Below are positions 36,801 to 48,902 of a stretch of 64,000 nt of DNA, in pieces. This DNA is from Ciona intestinalis. Taxonomy: Eukaryota > Chordata > Ascidiacea > Phlebobranchia > Cionidae. Location of the stretch: NCBI RefSeq assembly GCF_000224145.3, contig NW_004190384.2, positions 293,900-357,899 on the forward strand. Reading direction: 5' to 3'. The position numbers and the translations under genes were made by a program. Position 1 is the stretch's first letter; each line of letters opens with the position of its first letter. The notes under the pieces were generated by a model, which was not told the DNA's origin, did no database searches, and saw only the letters and a list, made by a program, of their open reading frames with translations.

Positions 36801-39800
36801 TATGTAACATATATAGTAGGGTGGGGTAAGATGGGATATGTTTTTAACCTACTTTGGTGTTTTATTTAGTAGTAAGTAAAGAATTTTTACAGAATTATTT
36901 AACTGTATTTTTACGACTCCAAAATATTGTTGTTAATTGATAAAAACACGACTACGAAAAAGTAATTTTGGCGCTGACAGCATTCAGTCTTACCCCACAA
37001 TACTACACTCATATAAATAAACAACATAATGCATAACTTGGTCTTGATTTTTAGGATACCTTCAAAGATGTTCTGATGTTGTTGACTGATGAGTTCGATT
37101 GGCCGGAACTATCAGCAATCACAGGTGTTTCCTAATAATCTTAATCGTCGTTTATGGGTTGTATAAGATATCAGCTTTGCATTACAGGAACAGTAAAAAC
37201 TGTTTAAAGTTGGCATTTGCGCTGTGAAATAGTGCTTACATGTAACTTTCTTACACAACATGTTATTCTGATTCGTGCCCTTTCATTCGGCCGGCTTGTT
37301 TTTTTAATCATTTTTTTACGTTGTCAGTTCCCGCAAAACACAAATCTAAAAGCTTAGATCTCAAGTTTCAGAAATCAACGACCGAGAAAACACGATCTCG
37401 GGGTTTATGTTAAAATAAAAGTTCATGTGGTCATTCATTAAAAGTTATCTTTCTGGTATTCTATTAATAATATGTTTTTAATACGTTAACAAAATATCTG
37501 TTTTTTACCTAGTATATAAAAACGATAATTTAACAGTTATACATACTAGATGCTGAGTAAAAAAGAACTTATTTCGCAACATAATGGTAGCAGAAGTAAC
37601 AGAATATTATTATTTAGCCTTCACTTCAAATGAGTGGCCAGAATCCATCGACGGTCCAGTTGATTCCATCTACATGAAGTTATACGACAGGAATAGATGC
37701 ATTCACAGAGATTTCCAAAATATCGGTGTAAATGGCGCGCGGTCGGGTTCGATGACAGACATCGTAAAAAGCTTGGCTCGTAACGCTACTCAAGATTACC
37801 CGCTATTCATTGTACTGGCACTAGTTGGAAATGACGTTTGCAATGGGTTGGTATACCAATAGGATTTTAGCTTTTAATATATGTTTCTTATTATTTTTAT
37901 TTTAATCCTTTATCACCCACAAAGTAACATACATGGTAACTTGTAAGCTGACCCGAGGTGTTAAACCCGTGTTATAACGACTGTCGTTTTTCGACCACTG
38001 TCTATTTAAGTCCCGATTATGTATTCAGACACCCAGATACAATCGATCACATGACCACACCCGAAGATTACCGAAGCAACATGATGACCACTTTACGCTA
38101 TTTGGACAACAATATTCCTAAAGGCAGCAACGTTATGCTTGTTGGTTTGGCGGACGGCCGTGTATTGTGGGATACTTTACACGACAGGTATCTCCCTGTA
38201 ATTACGAGAGTTTGATATCATTTACGTCATTCACCCAGTAGTTGAAAGAGAGACCTTGTAAGCATAATAACCATGATATATTCCATGGATCTGGCCATTT
38301 TCTAAATAACCGTCAGGAATAAGTGATACGAAATATGTTATGATATATTGTAAGAGACATATTTTTTATTTAAAACCCAATAAGCAACTTAGCGTCAGTA
38401 ATTCTGTTTGCAAACTTTCTTCGAATTGTCAATACAGCGCTAATAATGTCCATGCTGTAAGTCCATGATGTCGCTATACGCCAATCAAACCAACGAACGT
38501 GTTACACAACAATTCGTTTCAAGCCATAATGTTAAACATCACGATTTTTGTATTCGATTCCTACACGACGTCTGTTTGTTGTATGATCCCGGCGCCGTGG
38601 CGTAGTGGTTAGCGCGCCTGCCAGTAACCATTAGGTAATGGGTTCAAGGCCTGTCGCTGCTACCATTGTGGACGTATGTGTCCTTGGNNNNNNNNNNNNN
38701 NNNNNNNNNNNNNNNNNNNNNNNNNNNNNNNNNNNNNTTCCCCCAAAAAATAATCACCCGCAAAGTAACATACATGGTAACTCGTAAGCTGGCACGAGGT
38801 GTTAAATCCGTGTGATAACGACTGTCGTTTTCCGGCCACGCGAGAATAAAGTAAGTTACATTCATTCATTCATGATAAAAAGTATCAATCTAGTACAAAA
38901 CGTCGTAGTTTTCGTGCTCATCCATTATAGCTTTGCTCTCCTGTACATATGCGATGATTATTTTAATACATCTCGATTTTAATATCTCGTGACTGAAATC
39001 AAATCATAATATATTAAAAATTTCAATCATGTTTACACGTACCTTAACGCCTAAATAATTTAAACATGTTAATACAAAAGCGTTTTTTTAAATTTATTAA
39101 ACCTGAATAAGTGACAACAAGAATAACAGTTTGACAAAAAATTATAGATCCTATATACTTGCTCAGCAGTTCACATGTCTAACGTTAAGTTTTATATCTG
39201 TATTTGTAGAATGCATCCAATCGGTCAATTAAATAAGGATGTGTCGTACAAGAACTTATACGATTATTTAAACTGTTTGGAAGTATCGCCTTGTACTGGT
39301 TGGATGAACAGCAACGAAACATTGCGCAACTTAACTTCACAGGTTTGTGGGACATATATAGTAAGGTGGGGGAAGATGGGACACCTTTTCATTACATTTT
39401 CTCGTCTTATTGGCTAGTAAACAAGAACATTCAAATAAATGTAAAACCGTGTATTCACAACTCCCATAGACCGTTGTTGATTGCTGTTTAAAACACGATC
39501 AGGATATTTCGATGTTACGTGCTAAAGGTGTCCCATCCTCACCCACAGTACTATACAACATAGTTCATGTATTAATAAATTAATTAATGTAACTTGTGTT
39601 AACCACGGGTAGCATGGCAACGATAGTCGTTATAATACAAGTGTTCATACACCTCGTGCCCGCTTACCAGTTACCACGTATGTGACTTTATAGTAAGTTT
39701 TTTTTTCTGTGTGAATAATAATCTATACAACAACTTTCCACAGAGAGCGCATAACTTAAGTATTCAAGCAAAGAACATCGTGGACACCGAACATTTCCAA

Positions 39801-40594
39801 AACTTTACCATGGCTTATATGGATTACGATGTTCGTGGATGTAAGTTGTTGGTTATCTACTTATATACAGGTTGTAACATTTGCTTATATTATTATGTTT
39901 AAAGAACCGTGACAGTGAGGCTATATATGTAAGTAATACAGTACTGTGGGGTACGATGGGATACCGTGAGCTTCACATATCATCCCATAGATGGAATACC
40001 GTGATGATATGGTTATATAATTCTGTAAATATTCTTGGTTTACACACCAGATAAGATGGAAAAAAGAATGAAACATGTTCCATTTTATGCCACCGCGTAC
40101 TGTACATAAGACGCTATAATTTTAATTTGTTTCTGCAAAAACTTTAGCGAATACGACATGGTTTATAAATAACAAAGAGAATAAAATCAACAGCAAACGA
40201 CAGTGGTTAAAACGCGCTATGCTATGTACAAACTGGTTGGACATATGCCTCGTGTTAAATATATGATATATTACATAAGCCTACAGTAAACAAATGAAAT
40301 TGCTTGCCCGTACAGTTACAAAGAGTGACTTTCAGGGTTTATTTTATTTAACTTTTGAATTAAATTGAAACCGCGATTCCATGTTTAGTCATGGACATGT
40401 GGGAAGACATGGGTGGACAGGATTGGGAAGTCATTGAACCGGTTGATGGGTTTCATCCAAGTCAAACCGGACAATCGTTAACCGCACAATACATGTACGA
40501 CTTGCTCACTACTAACTTTCCGGATGCTATCGGCAAAGTCAACGAGAACAATGATAAAATAATCGCCCAGTTCGGTGGTCAGGGGGGGTATTAA
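33830..40594 (+). CDS. AOAH: Acyloxyacyl hydrolase (saposin B plus GDSL/SGNH lipase)
   Basis: In vertebrates AOAH removes secondary acyl chains from the lipid A of bacterial lipopolysaccharide and so detoxifies it. Exons: 33830-33926, 34909-35108, 35167-35354, 36419-36599, 36656-36799, 37055-37124, 37618-37846, 38029-38187, 39210-39342, 39744-39840, 40389-40594. They give 567 residues with all phases consistent; human AOAH is 575. Visible parts: a signal peptide (about residues 1-24); a saposin-B domain at about 30-115 with its cysteines; the YPGRRP and DSNCNGI motifs; the nucleophile motif GDSAAAHFH with Ser251; the block III GND within VGNDVCNG; and DGFH near residue 519 supplying the SGNH Asp and His. 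All catalytic elements look intact, so the enzyme should be active. An AATAAA lies at 40675. Substrate specificity in this organism is inference. Confidence 0.96.
34201..34447. mobile_element. MITE, enlarged copy in AOAH intron 1
   Basis: Left end aatagggtagggaaagaagg and right end tcttcccccactctactata, with a longer and partly different interior (about 245 bases). Part of this interior also occurs near 41585-41615, as shown by acctgttgtgcg followed by gatcgctaaataactcc. Confidence 0.7.
34630..34800 (-). repeat. SINE fragment in AOAH intron 1
   Basis: Minus-orientation SINE middle and head-side part: ccactgggtttgaac, cctacaatggtagcagcg and a diverged head near 34790. Confidence 0.6.
36246..36406 (+). 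repeat. SINE 3' part with CATT tail in AOAH intron 3
   Basis: Runs from 'aataatcacccacaaagtaa' to a tail of at least seven ATTC/CATT units ending about a dozen bases before the exon 4 acceptor at 36418. Confidence 0.8.
36810..37008. mobile_element. MITE, full length, in AOAH intron 5
   Basis: Left end tatagtagggtggggtaaga, right end gtcttaccccacaatactac. It starts about 10 bases after the exon 5 donor and occupies most of the intron. Confidence 0.85.
37913..37995 (+). repeat. SINE 3' fragment in AOAH intron 7
   Basis: tcacccacaaagtaacatac through gttataacgactgtcgtttt matches the tail half of the SINE. It ends about 30 bases before exon 8. Confidence 0.65.
38590..38873 (+). repeat. tRNA-derived SINE, full length but with an assembly gap
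   Basis: The head ggcgccgtggcgtagtggtt carries an A-box-like TGGCGTAGTGG, and GGTTCAAGGC at about 38641 matches a B box. The tail is a short CATT repeat ending at 38873. Fifty N bases at 38688-38737 interrupt the body, probably because the repeat collapsed in assembly. Confidence 0.85.
38688..38737. other. Assembly gap of 50 N
   Basis: A run of exactly 50 unknown bases inside the SINE in AOAH intron 8; the true length is unknown. Confidence 0.99.
39354..39555. mobile_element. MITE, full length, in AOAH intron 9
   Basis: Left end tatatagtaaggtgggggaa, right end cccatcctcacccacagta. It begins roughly a dozen bases after the exon 9 donor. Confidence 0.8.
39580..39695 (-). repeat. SINE 3' fragment in AOAH intron 9
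   Basis: Tail-side blocks gttataatacaagtgttcat and agttaccacgtatgtgactt in minus orientation. Confidence 0.6.
39941..40104. mobile_element. MITE copy in AOAH intron 10
   Basis: Left end tactgtggggtacgatggga; diverged right end ccattttatgccaccgcgta. Confidence 0.65.
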
Positions 40595-41045
40595 AGTGGA
40601 AGGAAATGTAATGTTGGTGATATTTGGTAATTATTATTTTGTGGTAAATATGTGCGGTGTTATATTGAAACGATAATAAAATAAATATGAGATGAACTCA
40701 TCCTTTATTAATATGGTAAATAGTATATATAGTAGGGTGGGGTAAGACGAGGCATTCCCGTTTCATTCAGTGAGAAACAAAGGATATTTACTGAATTATA
40801 ACTAAATCCACACGACTTTGAAGAGAAGTTTTAATTAATAAAAAAATAATCAATAAATATGGAAACTACATAAATATGAATTCATTGGTTGCCTCACGGA
40901 ACCACTGGATTGCAGCAATTGTTGCCACGTGTCTTACCCAAGGAAACATACGCTCACAACGGAAGCGCCAAAGACCTTTCCTCGATCGATATTCCATTAT
41001 TATGCATTAAGTTGTAATTGCGTCCACTACGTCCGCTTGTAAGGT

Positions 41046-41273
41046 ATATAGTAGGGTGGGGCACGATGGGACATGGGCAAACACGATACATTTTTTTAAA
41101 TTTCTTTTTTTGGTACCCAATGGATGGTTAACAAAAACATATGTTTGAGTATTATTCGACAGTATATTCTCACAGTCGAACAAAGTTCGCGGCAGAAAGG
41201 AGTTTACTGTTGTTAAGTATTAAAATTAGATGTTAAACGAATGCAATTTTTCGTCCCGTCTTCCCCCACTTAG
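41046..41273. mobile_element. MITE copy
   Basis: Left end tatatagtagggtggggcac, right end tcccgtcttcccccacttag; the interior is diverged and somewhat longer than usual. Confidence 0.75.
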
Positions 41274-41423
41274 TTTTGTATGTTTTCAATGCCAAAATTT
41301 AAATGGTTTGTTTTGAATTCAGTAATTTATACATCCGGAAAATATTTGACAAAAATATTTGAAATTCAGTCATTTGCACTTAAAGATAATTTATGAGAAG
41401 TGGCTTGAATAGTTACATGTTTA

Positions 41424-41570
41424 GCAGTAGGGTAAGGAAAGAATGTTTAAACTTGATTTTCAAAGCGTACATTATTTTTTCGTGTTATTTACGTGTATTA
41501 CTCACAATCAATACACTTATTAATCAAAATTAACAATGATTTTAAACTATCCCATCTTATCCTGTGTGTT
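41424..41570. mobile_element. Diverged MITE copy
   Basis: Left cagtagggtaaggaaagaat; right tatcccatcttatcctgtg. Confidence 0.55.
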
Positions 41571-42149
41571 TTCGAATTTGTAAAATTTCACCTGTTGTGC
41601 GGATCGCTAAATAACTCCTTTTGTGTGTTTTTTTGAATGGTCAAACAATGAAGGTCCGACACATATTTTGAGACACAGCATTTTGATATACTTACTAACA
41701 TAATTCAAATTTATTAACTCAACACAATGTAATGGAAGACACATACACGTCGTAGTTCAACGAAAGATTAACAAATGGAGATTTATCATGCATTACACAA
41801 CTTCAAACAAAACATGCGTTTATTAAAATTATGAGTTGATACTATACGAGTGAGGTCATACAAAGAGGCACGTCACGATTAATAATAAATAAACAGCAAC
41901 ACATATTTAATGATAAGGCAATATTTGAAATTCATTTTTTTACATTGTGTGTTCAACATTATATATTTTCGTCGTAAAAAAAACGAGTAAAAATGACACA
42001 AAGTAAAGAATGTTAACAAGGCAAGATGTGACAAATATAAAGGAGAAACAATACAACATAAATCAGTGAAAATTAATTAAAACTGAAGAAAAGGAGAATG
42101 AAGAAATATTGGAGACAATACTGTACTGCAAGTGTAAGAAATACCTGAA

Positions 42150-42265
42150 TGAATGTAACTTATTTATCTTTATGTAGTGGGCAACAACAGTCTTTATAAC
42201 ACGAGTGTCCCATTTCATACATGTCGTGTCCGCTTACCAGTTACTACGTATGTAGCTTTGTGGAT
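42150..42265 (-). repeat. SINE 3' fragment
   Basis: gaatgaatgtaacttattta followed by diverged tail-side blocks (ctttataacacgagtgtccc, cagttactacgtatgtagct). Confidence 0.65.
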
Positions 42266-42401
42266 CTTTGCTATTTAAGTTTTAGGGATATCTATCAATT
42301 TAGACAAAGGTGACCACTTATTTTGAACAAAACAGGAGGTTCTGACCTCTCTACCCCCCCCTAAATATGCTCCTGATTTTCATGGTGGTAAGTCAATCCA
42401 C

Positions 42402-45400
42402 TTATTTACCAAGTTTCAAAGGATCGAACGCATCCAGCGAGCTTTCTGCTTCTTGCATTGTAAGGCCTTTGCTAAAACCTTCCTGGAAACATAAGATTTA
42501 TTTAAATATTGAGTGGTCTTTACGTCAAAAGTGAAGTTTATGTGGATGCATTAATATCCCAACTTAATTTATTTTAAACTTAGTAATGGAACATGTTTAC
42601 CCTGGGCAACACCAATGAATAAATAACTTATCGCAACGAGAATCGTTGTAACACGGGTGATCTGTTTCAAACACCTCGTGGCTGTTTACAAGTTACAATG
42701 TATGTAACTTTGTAGGTTATGTTTAGTGAAGCGTAAACACTCTGTTATTTAATTAAAATAGTTGCGTTACGCAGAGGGAAAGAAGAAGAAATGATAAAGT
42801 GAAAAAGAAAATTTAAAATACTTCTAAGATTTTCATTTTTCTATTAAAGTCTTCCCCTCTGTTGAGATTCCTTTGTTTGTTTCCACTCCCATGAGCTTTG
42901 TTAATTAATTTATTTCCTTGTTTTCCTGATTCAGCGCTACATTGTGCGCTAACTGATTTGTTTTGAGAAGCAGGTTGATTAGCGTGTGGTAAAGTGGAAG
43001 AAAGTTGTTGAAGAAAGTTGGAAAAAGTTGGTGAAGAAAGAAGGTTTCCGATTAATTCCGATTTCTTTGTTTTGCTTGCACTCTGATAAATTGAAATTCA
43101 ATTTACTGTGTAGCTTTGCTTGTCAAACATTTGTAATTACTATTAAAATGAAATAATAGAACACATATTTATATGGTGCAACATTGCAGTTACTCACTTT
43201 TCGTTACTCACATTAAATCTATTGAGTTCTTCATTTAGTTTCATGAAATCACCAATTGAGTCAACATTTGTTTCCAGCAAATCTGTTGAAATACATAATT
43301 ATATAAATATATTATATAGTTATTATTTGAAATAATGTGAACATTTAAACAAACTTCAAAAAGGGACGTTTTAAAGCTTTTAATTAAAAAAAATAAATAA
43401 AATAAAATGATAATTCATCATGGGGAAAATGAAATGGCACATTAGTGAATAATTGGAACATCAAAAAGTAAGAAAAACTTATACATTTCCAACATTCTAA
43501 ATTTAAATAAAAAACAACAAAAACAGTTTCAAGGATAATCAACTGGGATAAAAATTCTTAACATTATAAACAGGATATTTAAATTATTTTAATAAATTGA
43601 ATAAGTTTCAATACAAACATGATAGCCCATGTGTGCAATGTGTTTTAGTTTAATTATACATCTGACCTCTCATACTTGCATTGAAACTAAAAACTGCGTT
43701 TTTAAAAAGTTAATTTTTCTTACTTTTTGTGTCGTGGTAAGTAGGCGAGTTAGAAGCCGATAAGTTCTTGCTGGTTCTCGCGGTTTGGTTTCCTTGCAGT
43801 GGAGAAGAAGGTTTAACTAAGGTTGGTTTTGGTGGGAGGAATGCTAGCATGTCAAACTCATCTTTCACCGGTACAACAGGTGTGCTTGGTACATAGTGGG
43901 AAGTCTAGACATGAAATCATTACAATAATCAGAAAAACTTGATTAAAATAATAAGTTAAAATAATGAAATCACCACCAGTATAAAAACCTGTGCAATTAT
44001 ATAAACCACACGTGTTCTTAACTGTACGCTTACCCTAAAAACATTACATTTGATTATTATTTCCAATTAACAAATGTTTTTATTCTGTTAAAATTAAAAA
44101 CTATTCAATATAACAGGGCTGAGAAACGAGGAAAACGACAGTCGTTATAATATGGGTGTTCTGTTTCATACACCTCGTGCCCACTTACGAGTTACCACAG
44201 CATATGTAACTTTGTGTGTGATAAATGCTTTTAGGTTATTTTTGTAATATATGGCTGATAATTTAGACAACCATTAAAAAACCACTTGGGTTGGAGCAAT
44301 TGCTGCTGAGTGTCGATCTGAAGGATAAGTGGGAAAAATAATAGCAACATCAAACATAGTGCCTGTAAGCGTTCCACCCACATAGAAATTATACACCATC
44401 CCTACTGTTTGCTCCACTACAGCAAACATTATTTTTAATCTTGTGTAAATGTTATAAAGGAATAAAAGTTGACATTAAAGGAAAAGAGAAATTAGAATAA
44501 AAGATAGAAGAAGAATAAGCTGACCCAATGTTGTTGTCCTTCCATCCTCCCAACCCCATGCCTTGTGTTGGCATCGTATGGTACAAAACCATGCACTTGT
44601 CGCCTCTTGTGTTTTTCAACAACTTCTTGTGTGTTGTTTAATCCACCATCACAAGGAGAATTAAACATCTGTGATTTTGCAACCGCGTTTTCTTTCCGGA
44701 TTGTCTCCATAAGTTTTTGAACATTGTCATATACAGAATCAACATAAACGTCTCCTTCACTTTCACCAACCTTTTGCTTTAGTTCCATGTACCCTTCCTC
44801 TCCTGACAACCGGTTTAATGTATCAGAAATATTGCCGTCCACAAATGTATTGAATAAACTTTCACTATCCACAAGTTTTGATCGATATTTCTCGGCGTAC
44901 TCCAATTCATGAAGTTCTTCACTTTTCGCAGCAGGTTGGTTGACAAGAAATGGAGAGTTAAAATAATAAGCGTTCCCACTCAATGCGTCGGCCGATGAAC
45001 TGATGTCACTGCTGGAAGTTGAATAGACGGAACCAGAAACATGGCCGAGTGATACAGACTCTGAACTAAAAGCAGGTTGCATGTTCAAAGGCTTAGGTGG
45101 GATTGGAGGGGGTAACAAACTTTCAGTGGGATCTATTTTGTTAGCCGCAGATGATTTTACAAAACACAAGTTTTCATACTCCCCCCTTTCATCAGCTGAT
45201 CCCAACATATCAGATAAAATAGTTTCAGGTAAATTATTTTCTTGCTGATTCTTTCTTTTTACCGCAGTGTTCTTCATTTGTTTTTCCACTTTCATCAAAT
45301 CTTCAATGGTGACCATGACTTCATTTAAACCAGCAAACAAACTAGCAGCACTCGTGTTATCAGCTGCAGGTTTTGTAGCTTGGGGTTTCAAAGTTTGCGA

Positions 45401-48400
45401 AGAATTGAACATCGAGTATCCGCCATCATTTGAACCATGCGTTTGATTGACAGGTGAGGCCATCTTGTTTCGTTCCGAAACATTGACATCAGCGCAACTA
45501 TCCAATGATGAAGATACTTTTGGTTGAACACAAGTTGTTGCAACACCTTCACCACTGCACATAGAAATAGGAGATTGTCCGTTTACATTCCCCATTCGTT
45601 GCTTCTTACGTTGTTTCACAAATTCCTTCAAATTCTTTAAAGAATGTTTAGCTTTTTCCACGGAAGCGATAGTTTGATCGATGTAAACTTGTTTCTGTAT
45701 TTTCCGTGCTTGTGATGTGCTGCCTCCAAGTGATGGTTTATCTATACTGTCAGCTACATGTGACGTCAATGATGTTTCTTTCAATGCCTCGGGATTAGTT
45801 TGATGATCCAACATAGTTGGGGAACTTACGTGTCGTGAGCTTCCACAAGCCATGGAATCAACCCCTTGTAAACCTTGCACAGACTTAAAACAAAGTAAGT
45901 TTAATAAAGAGATAAGTGGGAGAAAAGTAAAAAAAGATAATAAAGAGTTGATAGAAAGATTCTACTAAGGTTGAAACATTTATTTTAGAATTTATGTTTA
46001 ACCCAACAAGCAGGTACCAAACGCAAACCAATAAAATTAAAATTAACTTTGACAAGTATTTAACTTTTAGTTCCTACTAGCCTACAGTTATTTTTAACAT
46101 TACGTGTTTATGTTTCATGGATAGTAATGTGGGGTAAGATGGGATACCGCTAGCACATAAATATCTCGGTCATGTTTTAACAACGATCTATTGAGTAGTG
46201 CGGTTATATAATTCTGTTAACATTAGAGATAAAAGGAAATCAAACCCCATCTTTCCCCACCGTACTAAACTAAACATAAATCAGTATTTAACATCAAGTT
46301 AGCATAAACCATATTTAAATTTAGGATAAAGTTTCCAATGCTTTATATTCTTACATATTCTAATGATTTATTTTCCTTTTGCGCGATTGAATCTTTTTCA
46401 AGCTCAGATATCCGATGTTTTAACATGAAATTTTCCTTTTCCAAATCTTGTATCCGTTTGTTTAAATCCATAACCTAAGTCACAGGAAAAAGATAAAAAC
46501 AATTACCATACACTCTACATTATAAAGTAAAGTGCTAGAATTCTATAATAAAAAAAATCGAATAAATATTTAATAAACTTCATAATTGTTTAACAGATAA
46601 CAATATTTCCACCTGTTTAGAAGCAACACCTCCTTCATCACTTTTGATAACGCTTGTGTAAGCAAGTTGGAAAGATTGACCGATAGCTAAAGTGATGTGG
46701 TTTGCCTGGGATGTAGGACTTCAATTAATTGATGTTGATTGAAAATTTTTAAAATTTTAAATGCATTAACCTCACGTGGGAGGAAATGACAGCAAGCAAT
46801 TGCGTTAATTACTTGTCCAAGAACATACGCACGATGGTAGCAGCGACAAGCCTTAAATTTATAACCTCTTTGTTACAGGCAAGCACACTAAACACTTTTC
46901 CATGGCGTTGTTGATTTTGGGTTAAAAGTTCTGATTTTAGGTTCAACTTTGTAACTCCTTTTAAGGCACTTTTAACCATAGCCCGATTTAATGATTGTTG
47001 TTTTCCCGAATCTCTTTATTGGATTTTTAAATAACACGATTTTTGCTGTCAATCAAGAAGAAATAAATAAAATTCTGTTATGTTAAGTTAAAATAATCGA
47101 CTTTTATAACCACAAAGTTATGTAAGATTTGTTTCAGCAAAAGTATGAACAGCACAACAGGTTCAATACAAGAAAAGAAGGCCATCATAATAATGTAAAG
47201 CAAGACACGACTTCACTTATGTAAACTACTTAGTACTTGCCTCATGTTGGGAATCCAGTCCATAACAATAATGTTTTCCATCATCAGCTCTTGCAATGAA
47301 AGAAAACAAGCGCGGATCCTGTTTATCGTCTGCACAAAACGATACTCGCTCTAATGGAATGTTGTGAAGAATCCCCTGGTTTTATAAACATAGGGTGTAT
47401 TAGTATTGTCACAACTTTTTTTTCGATTAATGAAATTCACCTCGTATCACCATGGCAACATACTTGCCATGAAACCTCAAGCAACCACTACAATTTGCTG
47501 CATGTCTGTTTTTAAACATGCTATACCATACTTAGGAATATTAAATATAAATTTTAAACAACTCAAATATGCGTGAATGGTTGCCCCTGGTTGGTACTGG
47601 TGACATTTATTGCCACAGAAACCAATACCATTGCAGCATTTGTTTAATACTGTGGTAAATTTCATCAACTGTTTATTTTACTATGGTTTCAACAGAGAGG
47701 GCAGCATTGATATTTATTGCCTAAAGTAAAATATGAATTAGTTTTACAACAAAATAAAATAATAGTTTTGACATATCTAATCTATATATAAAAGCAACCA
47801 GTTTCAAAGTTTTAGGAATATTATAATACAAGTAGGTTGAATACACAAGGGAATATAAGTCACAATGAGGTCAAGTGCTGCCAAACTAATTAACACTTGA
47901 ATGAGGGAATGACTTTGTGATAAAAACTAAAGCAGCTGCAAACAATCAAATATATAGGTTTGAGATAGTTATAGGTTTATTAAGATATTGCTCTAATATA
48001 ATTTAATTTGCAAGCATTGCATAGAAAAATATGGGGAAATAATCCGATTTAGGATTACCGTTACAGAACAAACATATATATTGTTGTTGAAATGTTTTCC
48101 CGTTCATCAAAACATGGACACGACTTACTTTTGTCTTCACATCTGTGATGATCAACCCATGCACGTTGATACTCAACTCAACTTTTGCTGCTTTATTTCC
48201 TTCAGTGTGTTTAATATGATGGGAAAACTTAAGTTTTTGAATAGCTTCCCTTACAACTGCCATGCCACGAGGTCCGCTTGCTTCAATCACACCAATAAAC
48301 TGGAATGTTGCGTTATTTTAATAACCATACTAAAATGGATTTTTTTTAAGGGGAACTTTTCTGCTATCCAAAAAACTGGGATGTACATAGAAGTTAAAAT

Positions 48401-48902
48401 AGTAAGTTTAATTTGAGCCATGTTTTTAAAGCTAAATTGTTGGGTTTATAAAACACCAATCCCAAACAAAACATTTCAGAAAGTCAATAATGAATCCAAA
48501 TTTACTAAGTCTCTCCTATTTCATTTCCTCTATTCGTAAAGATGGAAGTATTACCCACATAAACCAATTAAAATACTCCAATCACCCTACAGGTATCCCA
48601 ATAATGCTCAGTATTCAGAGGCACAGCCAGAAAAAAAGTTTTTTTTCAAACATAATTCCCCTCTCATGCATAAGAGAAATAGCAAGTTTAAAATTCAATC
48701 GCCCAAAATATTCTATATATTATATATATAGGATATCACAACCTTTTAACTAATTATAGCACAATTTTGCTATTATGTGGTAAAACAACAAAAATGTGGA
48801 ATTCGTGTTTAAACTGTCAGATAACACTTGCTTTACCTTGGCAATGTAAACGACTTTGTGGTTCAACAAAGTTGTGTCTTGATGAATCCATTTGTTTGGG
48901 CC
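42402..48902 (-). CDS. GULP1: GULP1/CED-6-type engulfment adaptor with PTB domain, enlarged; first exon missing
   Basis: GULP1/CED-6 is a cytosolic adaptor whose PTB domain binds NPxY tails of engulfment receptors such as LRP1 and MEGF10. Exons in transcript order: 48837-48902, 48129-48299, 47241-47375, 46613-46705, 46355-46474, 44525-45883, 43724-43904, 43212-43282, 42822-43082, 42402-42482. Phases agree and code for at least 845 residues; human GULP1 has about 304. The PTB domain spans the first four exons: NKWIHQDT, VREAIQKLKFSHHIK, the signature VSFCADDKQDPRLFSF, and ITLAIGQSFQLAY. The GULP coiled coil (NKRIQDLEKENFMLK) follows, and the short C-terminus EGFSKGLTMQEAE resembles the GULP1 end. 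The large exon 44525-45883 is unusual. It holds PPPIPPKP (about 45091-45114) and tyrosine motifs YENL, YMEL, YVDS and YDNV. The donor after 47241 is GC rather than GT. The initiating exon, upstream of 48902, was not found. Confidence 0.9.
42612..42720 (-). repeat. SINE 3' fragment in last GULP-like intron
   Basis: Contains cgttgtaacacgggtgatct and gtttacaagttacaatgtat, diverged tail-side blocks of the tRNA-derived SINE. Confidence 0.6.
44120..44330 (-). repeat. SINE, tail and middle, in GULP-like intron
   Basis: gaaaacgacagtcgttataa, cacctcgtgcccacttacga and ccacttgggttggagcaatt are SINE blocks in minus orientation; the tRNA-like head is lost. Confidence 0.7.
46124..46266. mobile_element. 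MITE copy in GULP-like intron
   Basis: Left end aatgtggggtaagatgggat; right end ccccatctttccccaccgta. Confidence 0.7.
46790..46915 (-). repeat. Diverged SINE fragment in GULP-like intron
   Basis: acttgtccaagaacatacgc, gatggtagcagcgacaagcc and a remnant of the tRNA-like head (gttacaggcaagcacact) mark the head-side half. Confidence 0.6.

Larger units (their letters stand above)
40595..42401. other. Convergent spacer between AOAH and the GULP-like gene
   Basis: The two genes end toward each other here. The stretch holds MITEs (40727-40865 partial, 41046-41273, 41424-41570) and SINE fragments (40890-40975 and 42150-42265). AATAAA signals for AOAH occur near 40675. No additional exon was recognised. 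Confidence 0.65.
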
